A stretch of DNA of 50,811 nt from contig MESA01000027.1 of assembly GCA_001770775.1 (NCBI GenBank), forward strand, positions 1-50,811, read 5' to 3'. This stretch comes from Burkholderiales bacterium RIFCSPHIGHO2_12_FULL_63_20. Its GTDB lineage: Bacteria; Pseudomonadota; Gammaproteobacteria; Burkholderiales; Burkholderiaceae_C. Numbering within the stretch: position 1 is the stretch's first letter; each line of letters opens with the position of its first letter. The translations under genes and the position numbers were made by a program. Below the pieces are notes generated by a model, which saw nothing but the letters and a program-made list of their open reading frames with translations, was not told where the DNA came from and ran no database searches. Positions 1 through 9,058 of this stretch are shown here, in pieces.

Positions 1-1
1 C

Positions 2-193
2 ATCTGCCTGATCACCCCTTCAACCCGGCATCAGCGAAATGAGGCAGGGGCGTTCCACACAAAACGGCATAGAGCCCTATACAAGCTGTTCCAGACGTCC
101 AAGGATGCAAACCCGTCGCCGACTGCAGAGGTACTCTACGAGCGCTTCAAGTCGGTAAAGCGGCCTCGGCAGGAAAAGCCGAAAGGAGGTTGA
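2..193 (+). CDS. 3' end of an unrecognised gene (cut by window start)
   Basis: An open frame enters from the left edge and ends at a TGA at 191-193, giving 63 visible C-terminal residues. The tail is rich in Lys and Arg (for example KRHRALYKLF and KRPRQEKPKGG), as in a nucleic-acid-binding or mobile-element protein, but I recognise no family. No start codon is visible, so the true length is unknown. A strong Shine-Dalgarno (AAAGGAGG, 183-190) sits at its very end, as in a coupled gene pair, but the following ORF is only 25 codons. An integrase or transposase C-terminus is possible and not supported by any motif. Confidence 0.35.
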   Translation: MCLITPSTRHQRNEAGAFHTKRHRALYKLFQTSKDANPSPTAEVLYERFKSVKRPRQEKPKGG

Positions 194-198
194 CGCGC

Positions 199-276
199 AT
201 GATCGCCCGTCAGCAAGTCAACGCACCAGTGCTCCAAGGAGCCTCCGTTGATTGCATTTGCCAGTGTCTCGACTGA
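199..276 (+). CDS. 25-residue mini-ORF with perfect Shine-Dalgarno
   Basis: ATG at 199 lies 8 bases after AAAGGAGG (183-190), an ideal ribosome binding site. The frame runs 25 codons to TGA at 274-276 and ends in a cysteine cluster (CICQC). It may be a real microprotein coupled to the gene that ends at 193, the stub of a decayed downstream gene, or coincidence. Nothing after it in any frame restores a recognisable protein before groES. Confidence 0.2.
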   Translation: MIARQQVNAPVLQGASVDCICQCLD

Positions 277-471
277 ATCACGCAATCACAGCCTTTCCCC
301 ACGCCATATGTGTTTGCCACCCACCCTCATGCGCAAACATCAGTTCCTCTGGGCCTGACCTCCTCCTATCGTTGAGTCAAGGCAGCGAAAGCCGCGCCGT
401 GTCGGTCACCGCGCGGCTTTGTCGTCTTTCGCTCGCTCTGTTTGTCAGACCCACACAGGAACCTCTCGGCC
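277..471. other. Intergenic region upstream of groES
   Basis: No gene is visible. The region holds the hairpin at 388-420 and must contain the groESL promoter. I looked for a CIRCE element (TTAGCACTC-N9-GAGTGCTAA) and found none. A poor sigma-32-like pair (CTGAA near 272 and CCCC at 297-300) is too weak to call. Confidence 0.4.
388..420 (+). terminator. Stem-loop upstream of groES
   Basis: A perfect 10-bp inverted repeat (AAAGCCGCGC at 388-397, GCGCGGCTTT at 411-420) with a 13-base loop, followed by GTCGTCTTTC. It has the shape of a factor-independent terminator, with a T-rich stem foot, for transcription entering from the left. It ends only 51 bases before groES, so it could also form in the groES leader. 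The following U tract is short. Confidence 0.4.
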
Positions 472-762
472 ATGCCTCTCCGTCCCCTGCACGATCGCCT
501 GATCGTCCAACGCAAAGAACCTGAACTCAAGACCGCCAGTGGCATCGTCATCCCCGACTCGGCCGGCGAGAAGCCCGAGCAAGGCGTGGTCGTGGCCATC
601 GGCCCCGGTCGCCGCACCGACCAGGGCCAGCTCGTGCCGCTGATCGTCCAGCCCGGTGACACCGTGCTGTTTGGCAAGTACACCGGCCAGACCGTCAAGC
701 TCGATGGCGAGGAGCTCCTCGTCATCCGCGAGGAAGACGTCCTCGCGATCCTCACGGCCTGA
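472..762 (+). CDS. groES: Co-chaperonin GroES
   Basis: A 96-residue Cpn10 protein, the usual length. It begins [14 protein letters not shown], the conserved first strand of GroES, and carries the mobile-loop region (about residues 17-35) and a dome segment. It caps the GroEL ring so that substrates fold inside the chamber in the cytoplasm. I chose ATG 472 over an upstream in-frame start at 442 because it gives the canonical N-terminus and has AGGAA about 10 bases upstream. groEL follows after 33 bases, so the two form the usual bicistronic operon. The mobile loop and surrounding residues differ somewhat from the main Burkholderiales GroES (for example [11 protein letters not shown]), consistent with a secondary chaperonin copy. 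No CIRCE operator is visible upstream. Confidence 0.95.
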   Translation: MPLRPLHDRLIVQRKEPELKTASGIVIPDSAGEKPEQGVVVAIGPGRRTDQGQLVPLIVQPGDTVLFGKYTGQTVKLDGEELLVIREEDVLAILTA

Positions 763-780
763 TCCCCCTCATTGAAGTAA

Positions 781-2436
<1,656 letters not shown>

Positions 2437-2459
2437 AAACGGCACCGTTGAAAGCTCGA

Positions 2460-2484
2460 CAGCCCGACTGCGTCGGGCTGTTTG
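2460..2484 (+). terminator. Terminator after groEL
   Basis: A perfect 9-bp stem (CAGCCCGAC at 2460-2468, GTCGGGCTG at 2472-2480) with a 3-base loop is followed by TTTGCC. It lies 24 bases after the groEL stop and just before the convergent hydrolase gene, so it may serve both strands. Confidence 0.65.
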
Positions 2485-2487
2485 CCA

Positions 2488-3123
2488 TCACACGGCGTAT
2501 TGCAGGTCCATCGGGCTCACTTGCGCCAGTCGTCGTTGGCGATGCTGATCGCGAATCAGCTCATCGACTTTCAAGCGGGCCAAGGGCCAGGCACCATGGC
2601 CTGACTCTGCATTGATGTGTCCAGCCGGCCCCAGGTTGAGAAACCTGCTCCCCCACCGCTTGGCCCATGATTGGGCGCGGTCCAGTGACATCCAGGGATC
2701 GTTCTCACTGCCGATCATCAGCGACGGGATGCCCAGCCCTGTGTGAGGCAGATGCTGGACCACGTTGAACTTCACGGGGTCAGCAGGCGCCACCAACAAA
2801 GCCGCGTGGATGCGCCCACCTGAGCCGGTGCGATCTTGTCCGCGGGCGGACACCTTGTCCAGATGGTGCGCCAAAGCCAGGCAGCCAAAACTGTGTGCCA
2901 CGGCAACCCAAACGGTGCCAGGCCTCGACCTCTGCACCGTGTGATCAATCTGTTCGGACCACGCAGCCAAATCCGGATGTGCCCAGTCAGCCTGATGGAC
3001 TCGCCGCGAATCCTGATACTGAGTCCCCAGCCAGGTCTGCCAATGATCGGCGCCGCTGTTGTTCAAGCCGGGAATGATCAACACCCGAACCGGGTTGCAC
3101 AGCAATGGAAGTGGTGACCCCAT
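2488..3123 (-). CDS. RBBP9/YdeN-family alpha/beta hydrolase
   Basis: A 211-residue serine hydrolase of the RBBP9/YdeN type. The N-terminal strand VRVLIIPGLNNSGADHWQ is characteristic. The nucleophile elbow reads AHSFG (Ser near residue 78), the acid lies in SENDPW, and the histidine in GHINAESGHGAWP, the strongest family signature. It is a small cytoplasmic esterase-like protein whose substrate is not known for bacterial members. The start at 3123 is well supported by AAAGGAG six bases upstream. It lies 86 bases downstream of the dsbD-like gene on the same strand and may be read through from it. The family assignment is firm; the physiological role is not. Confidence 0.85.
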   Translation of the reverse strand: MGSPLPLLCNPVRVLIIPGLNNSGADHWQTWLGTQYQDSRRVHQADWAHPDLAAWSEQIDHTVQRSRPGTVWVAVAHSFGCLALAHHLDKVSARGQDRTGSGGRIHAALLVAPADPVKFNVVQHLPHTGLGIPSLMIGSENDPWMSLDRAQSWAKRWGSRFLNLGPAGHINAESGHGAWPLARLKVDELIRDQHRQRRLAQVSPMDLQYAV

Positions 3124-3209
3124 GTGGGACTCCTTTCTCTGTCGTCAGATGATCACGGGGGGTGATCCTTCAGAGGAGTCTTTCACGCCTCACCACACAA
3201 CGGAAGAAA

Positions 3210-5501
3210 TCAATTCTTCTTTGCATATGCGCCGAGAGGCGGGGACCGGCTGACCCGGTTTGCATCGCCGATGGCCGACAGCACCAAGCCGGGCGTCAGG
3301 AGCTGCGGCAACACCACCGGCTCGCTGTGTGAGCCCGGTGGGTAGTACACATACAAGGGCACACCGCTGCGCCCAAAGCGCTGCAGCACGGCGGTGATGG
3401 CCGGGTCCTGGCGCGTCCAGTCCCCCTTGAGGTAGGTGATGCCCTGGGCCTGAAAGGCCGATTGCACCGAGCGCTGGCTCAAGGCCACCCGCTCATTGAC
3501 CAGGCAGGTAATGCACCACGCGGCCGTGAAGTTGAGGAAGACCGGCTTGCCCTCGGCCCGCAGGGTCTCAAAAGCTGCCGCGTTGTAAGGCTGGCTGTCG
3601 GCCGATTCGCCCGGGCGCAGCGAAGCCGCAGCACCGGGGGCGGATTGCTCGATCGCTCTCAGCCCGACATGGCTGGCACCCAGGGCACCGCTGAGCGCGA
3701 TGACCGCCAAGGCGGCCCCACCCTTGCGGGCGCTCGGGCTCGCCAGCCGTGAGCTGTCATACGCCCAGGCCGCAAACGCGATGGCGATCAGGCCTGCCAG
3801 GGCAATGGCCACCGCATCGACGCCCGCCTGCTGCGCCAGCACCCAGATCAACCAGGCTGTGGTCGCGTACATCGGGAAGGCCAGCACCTGCTTGAGCCGC
3901 TCCATCCAGACGCCTGGTCGGGGCATCCAGCGCTGCAACGCCGGCCAGGTGCTCAGCAGCAGATAGGGCAGGGCCAAGCCCAGGCCCAGGCTGAGGAACA
4001 CCGCCAGCAGCACCGCAGCCGGTTGCGTCAGCGCAAAGCCGATGGCCCCTCCCATGAAGGGCGCCGTGCAGGGCGTGGCAACGATGGTGGCCAGCACCCC
4101 GGCAAAGAAGCTGCCGGCATAGCCCGAGCGATCGGCCAGCGACTGCCCCAGCCCGGTCACCGATTGCCCGAGGGTGAACACGCCCGACAGACTCAGGCCC
4201 ACGGCAAACAACAGGTAGGCCACGGCCAGCACGAACACCGGCGAGTGGAACTGAAAGCCCCAGCCCACCTGGTCCCCGCCGGCTTTCAGGACGATCAACA
4301 CGGCGGCGAGCAAGGCAAAGCTGGCCAACACACCGCCCGTGTAGGCCAGGCCGTGCAGACGGGCCTTGGCCGGCGACTGCGCGCTGTGCTGCAGCAAGGC
4401 CAGCGCCTTGATCGACAACACTGGGAACACGCACGGCATCAGGTTGAGCACCAGGCCGCCCAGCAGGGCCAGGAGCAAGGCCGACGCCAGGCCCAGACGG
4501 TCGATGCGCGGCACGTCCGCCGATGCGCTGACCGACGCCGGCACCGGTGTGCCCCGTGGGGAGGCCGCGCCCGCAGGTTGCACCGTGCCTTGTACCGTGT
4601 AGCCCACCTTGCGAGCCTGTGGGCCCTGGCCCTCGCCTGGGTCCACCACCAGCACGCCATCCAGTACCTGTCCCTCGTTCAGCGGGGCCTCGCCTGCGGG
4701 CAGTTGCAGCACCCAGGCATCGCCCTGTCTGGTCACGGTCTGCGCACCCGCGTGGGACACCGGACCCGACTCAAAAGGGAAGAAGCGCAAACGTGGCGTC
4801 GCCCGTGCTTGTGCTGACACCGCCTGTGCCGGCAGGGTCAGCGTCAGACCGCTGCCCGAGCGGGCCACCGTGGCCGACCACGCGGGTGTCTGCGGCAGCT
4901 GGGCGCGGGCCTGCGTGATGAGCGGGTCGATGGGCGAGGCCGGCGCGTCGGCGGCCACCACTGGCAAGTTCAGGCCCAGCGTTGCCTTTTGCGGGATGCA
5001 GACCTCATGGCACACCAGCCAATGCGCCTCGACCTGAATGGGCACCTCACTGCCCACCGGCAGCGTGCGGGGCAGGCTCACCTCCGTGAGCAGGGTCACC
5101 GCGTCGGCATAGCCGTAATTGGTGACAGGACCGATTTCAAAGTGCTGGGGAATCGGCCACTGGATCGGGCCGGCCTGTGCGCCTGAGGGCAGTTGCCAGC
5201 TCAGCCGCGTCGCCAGACCCGAGTCCCCCGGATTGCGCCAGTAGGTGTGCCAATGCGGCGCGATGCGCTGGTGCAGGCCGACGGTGAGGCGCTCGCCCGG
5301 GCGCACCTGCGTGGTGGCCGGCACCAGGCGCACCTCGACCTGATCGGTCTGAAATGAGGCAGCGGGAGGATTCGCCTGCGCGAGCGCCCCCATCCCGAGC
5401 AGCAACGGTGTGATCAGCCCGCGCGGCCCGGCCTGCAGACGGAGAAAGGGCCAGCGAAAGGACAGACGGAAAGGCAAGCGAAGCATCGAATCCATGAGCA
5501 T
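3210..5501 (-). CDS. Thiol:disulfide interchange protein, DsbD/ScsB family
   Basis: A 763-residue membrane protein in three parts. After a signal-like N-terminus (about 1-43), the periplasmic domain carries a CHEVC motif (Cys164, Cys168) typical of the ScsB-like branch. A membrane core of about eight helices (roughly 335-610) has the two redox cysteines in LNLMPCVFPV (Cys357) and VATPCTAPFMG (Cys478). The C-terminal thioredoxin-like domain has AAWCITC (Cys663, Cys666). Such proteins pass electrons from cytoplasmic thioredoxin across the inner membrane to periplasmic thiol partners. The first of three close ATGs (5501, 5495, 5486) is used here; the exact start is uncertain. An inverted repeat overlaps the start region and a palindrome lies upstream. 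Whether it serves cytochrome c maturation, DsbC/G-type isomerases or metal stress cannot be told. Confidence 0.9.
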   Translation of the reverse strand: MLMDSMLRLPFRLSFRWPFLRLQAGPRGLITPLLLGMGALAQANPPAASFQTDQVEVRLVPATTQVRPGERLTVGLHQRIAPHWHTYWRNPGDSGLATRLSWQLPSGAQAGPIQWPIPQHFEIGPVTNYGYADAVTLLTEVSLPRTLPVGSEVPIQVEAHWLVCHEVCIPQKATLGLNLPVVAADAPASPIDPLITQARAQLPQTPAWSATVARSGSGLTLTLPAQAVSAQARATPRLRFFPFESGPVSHAGAQTVTRQGDAWVLQLPAGEAPLNEGQVLDGVLVVDPGEGQGPQARKVGYTVQGTVQPAGAASPRGTPVPASVSASADVPRIDRLGLASALLLALLGGLVLNLMPCVFPVLSIKALALLQHSAQSPAKARLHGLAYTGGVLASFALLAAVLIVLKAGGDQVGWGFQFHSPVFVLAVAYLLFAVGLSLSGVFTLGQSVTGLGQSLADRSGYAGSFFAGVLATIVATPCTAPFMGGAIGFALTQPAAVLLAVFLSLGLGLALPYLLLSTWPALQRWMPRPGVWMERLKQVLAFPMYATTAWLIWVLAQQAGVDAVAIALAGLIAIAFAAWAYDSSRLASPSARKGGAALAVIALSGALGASHVGLRAIEQSAPGAAASLRPGESADSQPYNAAAFETLRAEGKPVFLNFTAAWCITCLVNERVALSQRSVQSAFQAQGITYLKGDWTRQDPAITAVLQRFGRSGVPLYVYYPPGSHSEPVVLPQLLTPGLVLSAIGDANRVSRSPPLGAYAKKN

Positions 5502-5506
5502 GACAT

Positions 5507-5527
5507 CCGCAGTTCACACGACTGCGG
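5507..5527 (-). promoter_or_regulatory. Inverted repeat at the dsbD-like start
   Basis: A perfect 7-bp inverted repeat with 7-base spacer (CCGCAGT 5507-5513, ACTGCGG 5521-5527). In the minus-strand transcript the 3' arm contains the GCGGA that would be the only ribosome-binding-like bases before the ATG at 5501, so the hairpin could mask translation initiation. It could equally be a protein operator. Confidence 0.35.
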
Positions 5528-5574
5528 TCGTTCACTATGTCATCAATGCCCGCGGGCCCCAAGCCCTCAGTTTG

Positions 5575-5586
5575 CATATCGATATG
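5575..5586. promoter_or_regulatory. 12-bp palindrome upstream of dsbD-like gene
   Basis: CATATCGATATG is a perfect palindrome 74 bases upstream of the dsbD-like start, in the 116-bp gap before the convergently placed GNAT stop. Its AT-rich core resembles sites of small dimeric repressors. No regulator gene is adjacent, so this is only a candidate operator. Confidence 0.3.
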
Positions 5587-5617
5587 ACGATCTGACCGAA
5601 GGCGGGGAGGGCAGGGC

Positions 5618-6139
5618 TCAGCCGTCCTGCGGATCGGCCGGCGTGGCCAGGATCAGTTGGTAGAAGTCGACATCCAGCCAGCGGCCGAACTTGAAGCCGG
5701 CCTGGCGAACGGTGCCCGCATGGGTGAAGCCCAAAGCTTGATGCAGCCGGATGCTCACGGCATTGCTGGCGTCGATCACGCCCACCAGCACGTGCTTGCC
5801 CTGGTCTTGCGCAGCGCGAATCAAGGCCTGCATGAGCTGCGGCCCCAGGCCCTTGCCACGGTGCGCCTGGTGCACATACACCGAATGCTCGACGGTGTAC
5901 TTGTAGGCCGGCCAGGCGCGGAAGGTGCCGTAGGAGGCAAAGCCCATCAGCTCGCCCGCGTCCGACTCCAGCCCGATCACCGGAAAGCCCCCGGCGCGCT
6001 TGGCCTCGAACCAGCTCGTCATTTGGGCGCGGGTGCGAGGCTCGTAGTCATACAGGGCCGTCGAATGCACGATGGCCTCGTTGAAGATGGCGAGGATGGC
6101 CTCGCCGTGTTGTTCGTCGGTGCAGTCAACCCATTGCAT
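5618..6139 (-). CDS. GNAT N-acetyltransferase, phosphinothricin-acetyltransferase-like
   Basis: A 173-residue GNAT enzyme of the Pat/Bar-like group. The acetyl-CoA loop reads HRGKGLGPQLMQALI (Q/R-x-x-G-x-G/A variant). The segments TALYDYEPRT near the N-terminus and ALGFTHAGTVRQAGFKFGRW and VDFYQL near the C-terminus are typical of that group. It probably transfers an acetyl group to a small amine or amino-acid-like compound such as methionine sulfoximine, but the substrate cannot be read from sequence. I start at ATG 6139 (MQWVDC), where family similarity begins; an earlier in-frame start at 6181 would add 14 unlike residues. It is divergent from the sulfurtransferase gene at 6227. Confidence 0.85.
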   Translation of the reverse strand: MQWVDCTDEQHGEAILAIFNEAIVHSTALYDYEPRTRAQMTSWFEAKRAGGFPVIGLESDAGELMGFASYGTFRAWPAYKYTVEHSVYVHQAHRGKGLGPQLMQALIRAAQDQGKHVLVGVIDASNAVSIRLHQALGFTHAGTVRQAGFKFGRWLDVDFYQLILATPADPQDG

Positions 6140-6226
6140 GCCCTCATCATAGGGCGGCGCTGCGGTGAACCACATCGCCACGTTTCACCTGAGAATGTCC
6201 GAACCGACTGACCTGCCCACCCCGTC

Positions 6227-7084
6227 ATGTTCACCACCCTGATCACCTGCACCGAGCTGCAAGCCCTGCAACACAGCGGCGCATCGCTGCTGATCCTCGA
6301 CTGCACCGCCGACCTGATGAACCCTTCGGCAGGACACCAGCAGTTCCTGGACGCGCACCTGCCCGGCGCGCTACACGCCGACCTGGACCACGATCTGAGT
6401 GCGCACGGCGACGCGGAGACCGCCTCTGGCGGGCGTCACCCCTTGCCGCGTCGCGAGGTGTTTGCCCAGTGGCTGCGTCAGATCGGCCTGCACGCCCACA
6501 CCCAGGTGGTCGTCTACGACCGCAACGGCTTGAACTTCTGCGGCCGCCTGTGGTGGATGCTGAAATGGGCGGGCCATGAGGCCGTGGCGGTGCTCGACGG
6601 GGGCCTGGCCGCATGGACCGCCGCCGCCGGTGCCGTGGAAAGCGGCCCGGCCACAGCCCGCACCGCTTCTGACTGGACCTTGCAACCGCCCTTGCGCGAG
6701 CTGGTCACCGCCGCCGACGTCCTCGCCCATCTGGATCAGCCCGATCAGACCCTCATCGACGCGCGTGCCGCCCCACGCTACCGCGGCGAGGTCGAGCCCT
6801 TGGACCCGGTGGCCGGCCACATCCCCGGCGCCCTCAACCGTCCCTTTGGCCTCAACCTGGACGAGCAAGGCCGCTTCAAATCCGCCACCACGCTGCGTGC
6901 CGAGTTCGAGGCCCTGTTGGCGGGCCGCGACCCGGCCAGCGTCGTGCACCAGTGCGGCAGCGGCGTCAGCGCGCTGCCCAATCTGTTGGCGATGGAAGTG
7001 GCGGGCTTGGGGCCCACCCGCCTGTTTGCCGGCAGCTGGAGCGAGTGGTGCAGGGACCCGTCACGCCCGGTCGCCAAGGGCTGA
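6227..7084 (+). CDS. sseA: 3-mercaptopyruvate/thiosulfate sulfurtransferase, SseA type
   Basis: A 285-residue two-domain rhodanese. Domain 1 (about 1-140) is catalytically inactive and holds the FCGRLWWMLKWAGH stretch. Domain 2 (about 155-285) has the active-site loop CGSGVSA with catalytic Cys243, the CGSGV(T/S)A form of mercaptopyruvate sulfurtransferases rather than the CRKG-type of thiosulfate sulfurtransferases. It moves sulfane sulfur from 3-mercaptopyruvate to thiol acceptors in the cytoplasm. The ribosome binding site before ATG 6227 is weak. Rhodanese genes are common companions of family 2A encapsulin operons, one of which lies 6 kb downstream, but this gene is not in that operon. 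Confidence 0.9.
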   Translation: MFTTLITCTELQALQHSGASLLILDCTADLMNPSAGHQQFLDAHLPGALHADLDHDLSAHGDAETASGGRHPLPRREVFAQWLRQIGLHAHTQVVVYDRNGLNFCGRLWWMLKWAGHEAVAVLDGGLAAWTAAAGAVESGPATARTASDWTLQPPLRELVTAADVLAHLDQPDQTLIDARAAPRYRGEVEPLDPVAGHIPGALNRPFGLNLDEQGRFKSATTLRAEFEALLAGRDPASVVHQCGSGVSALPNLLAMEVAGLGPTRLFAGSWSEWCRDPSRPVAKG

Positions 7085-7096
7085 GGTGCGCGCCCC

Positions 7097-8227
7097 TTAC
7101 AGGCCGAGGGCCTCCCGGCGGGCAATCTCGCGGCGCAGGTGCTTGAGCGCCGGCGTCACGATGGCCACGAAGTAGGCTTCACGCAAACGTCGTTGCGCTG
7201 TGGCCTTGCGCAGGTAACCCCGCGCACCCTGGTGCAGCATGGCCGCGTTGGCCGCGCGCAGCGACAGCTCGCCGCCAGCCAGTCGCACGCGCATCACCTC
7301 GGTGATGAGCTTGGGCAAGGCGGCCGCCTCGGGCCCTGCATCCAGCAGCGCTGCCAGCCGGAAGGTCTCAGCTTCGGCCGCGTGCAGCGCCTCACGCAGC
7401 TCATCGGCCTGGTCCGTCTCGAAGCAATTGACATGGCGATGGGTGCGGTCCACGGCCTCAACCAGGCTGATGCAGTCGCGCACCAGGCCTATGCCCATGC
7501 CCATCTGCGCCAGGATCATGCCAGGCTGGATTCGCGGCAGATAGGCGCCCGACTGCTCAGGGTGCGCCAGCACGCGGTCATCGTTGATGCGCACGCCCCG
7601 GAACTGGCAGGCAAAGGTGCGCGTGCCTTCCAGGGCGGTGAACTCGGCCCCATTGATGAGCCGAAAACCGTCCTGGTTGCAGTGGACCACGACAAAGACG
7701 AGGCGCCCATCGTTCTCCACCGGGCAGCCGGTCACGAAGACATGGTCGGTGCCGAGGTTGGACACCCAGGGCAGCGTGCCGTTGATCTCATAGCCTCCGT
7801 CAACCCGCTTGGCACTGAGCAGGAAGCGCTCGATCTCGCAAGACGACTTCAAGGTGTTGGACAGGCCGGTGCCGCCCAGCAACGCGCCCGATGCCAACGC
7901 GGGCAGCAAGGCCGCCTTGGCCTGTTCGTTGTCCGACGTGGCGATGTAGCGGGCGCACGCCGTGTGACACCAGTGCGTGAACGCGGTCGACAGGCACACT
8001 TCGCCCACCTTGGACATGGTCGCGATCGTGTCCACCAGCCCTTTGCCGCTGCCCCCATACGCTGGCGGCACCACCGCGCCCAGTCCGCCTAGGCCACCCA
8101 GCGCGCGCAAGAAGGCCTCGGGATACTCGCCCTCCAGGTCGATGGCCGTGACCCGTGGCGCCAGTTCACGGGCGATCAAGGTGTCAATCGACACGTGCTC
8201 GGTGGGCGAGGAGATGACAGCAGACAT
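7097..8227 (-). CDS. Acyl-CoA-dehydrogenase-fold flavoprotein, SfnB/DszC-like
   Basis: A 376-residue member of the acyl-CoA dehydrogenase fold. The helical N-terminus, the mid beta-domain (LPWVSNLGTDHVFVTG) and the C-terminal four-helix bundle (ANAAMLHQGARGYLRKATAQRRLREAYF) follow the family order. It lacks the usual catalytic Glu context of true acyl-CoA dehydrogenases as far as I can see. It resembles the flavin-dependent monooxygenase-like branch (SfnB, DszC) found with sulfonate or sulfone use. It is last in a leftward operon, 21 bases after the ABC permease gene. The context of a sulfonate-type importer suggests that it acts on the imported organosulfur or related compound. A true short-chain dehydrogenase role remains possible. 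Confidence 0.75.
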   Translation of the reverse strand: MSAVISSPTEHVSIDTLIARELAPRVTAIDLEGEYPEAFLRALGGLGGLGAVVPPAYGGSGKGLVDTIATMSKVGEVCLSTAFTHWCHTACARYIATSDNEQAKAALLPALASGALLGGTGLSNTLKSSCEIERFLLSAKRVDGGYEINGTLPWVSNLGTDHVFVTGCPVENDGRLVFVVVHCNQDGFRLINGAEFTALEGTRTFACQFRGVRINDDRVLAHPEQSGAYLPRIQPGMILAQMGMGIGLVRDCISLVEAVDRTHRHVNCFETDQADELREALHAAEAETFRLAALLDAGPEAAALPKLITEVMRVRLAGGELSLRAANAAMLHQGARGYLRKATAQRRLREAYFVAIVTPALKHLRREIARREALGL

Positions 8228-8248
8228 GAGGAAGCTCCGAAGAGGAAA

Positions 8249-9043
8249 TCAAACACCGTTCCAGCGCCGATGCACCACACGGGCCAGCCAGTCGAGCGCA
8301 AAGCCCAGCAGGCCGATGAACAAGATCGTGGCCATCAACTCCGGGTAGGCCATGCGGTCCCGCGTGTCCAGAATGAAATAGCCCAGACCGGCCTGCACAC
8401 CCAGCATCTCTGCCGGCACCAGCACCACCCAGATCAGGCCGATGGCCAGACGGATGCCGGTGAGCAGGTGGGTGGCGATGGCAGGCACCGTGACACGCCA
8501 CAGGCGCTCCCACCGGTTGGCCCCCAGGCTGTCGGCCAGCGTCAGCCACAAGGGGTCGATGGCCTGGATGCCCGAGGCCACATTGAGGACAATGGGCCAG
8601 ACCGCCGCAAAGGCGATCAGGAACACCACTGGCGCCTCGCCCACGCCAAGGGCCATCACGGCCAGGGGCATCCACGACAGCGGCGAGATCATCCGCAAGA
8701 ACTGGAAGGTGGCCGAGGTCAGGCGGTTGAAGGCCGGCCAGGAGCCGACCAGCAGGCCCACCGGCACGCCCACCAGGGTCGCAATCAGCAGGCCCAGGCC
8801 CACCCGCTGCAGGCTGTAGCGCGCATGCAGCCAGATGTCGCCGTTGCGGGCCAGCTCGATCGCGGCGTCCCAGGTCTGCTCGGGGGCAAAGCGCGCCGCC
8901 ATCAGCGAGTCACGCCCCCACACATGCACGCCCAGCCACCACAGGCCGAGGGTCAGCAACAAGCCCAGCACGGGCCAGGCCACGCCGAGCAGGGCCGCGC
9001 CCACGGGACGGGCAGAAGCAAAGAAGCGGTCAGACATGGGCAC
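8249..9043 (-). CDS. ABC transporter permease, SsuC/TauC/NrtB type
   Basis: A 264-residue inner-membrane permease with about six hydrophobic helices. The coupling-helix (EAA) region reads ADSLGANRWERLWRVTVPAIATHLLTGIRLAIGLIWV, with the conserved Gly and hydrophobic pattern of BPD_transp_1 proteins. It forms the channel of an importer for nitrate/sulfonate/taurine-type substrates. It lies 15 bases downstream of the substrate-binding protein gene and upstream of the flavoprotein in one operon. The substrate is not determinable from the permease. Confidence 0.88.
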   Translation of the reverse strand: MPMSDRFFASARPVGAALLGVAWPVLGLLLTLGLWWLGVHVWGRDSLMAARFAPEQTWDAAIELARNGDIWLHARYSLQRVGLGLLIATLVGVPVGLLVGSWPAFNRLTSATFQFLRMISPLSWMPLAVMALGVGEAPVVFLIAFAAVWPIVLNVASGIQAIDPLWLTLADSLGANRWERLWRVTVPAIATHLLTGIRLAIGLIWVVLVPAEMLGVQAGLGYFILDTRDRMAYPELMATILFIGLLGFALDWLARVVHRRWNGV

Positions 9044-9058
9044 AGATTCGGGGAAGGC

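Noticed and set aside
277..471. CIRCE or sigma-32 promoter for groESL
   Set aside because: No TTAGCACTC-type repeat is present and the only CCCC/CTGAA combination deviates too much from the consensus.
252..524. A 90-codon frame across the groES leader
   Set aside because: It overlaps the start of groES in another frame, has no ribosome binding site and no family character.
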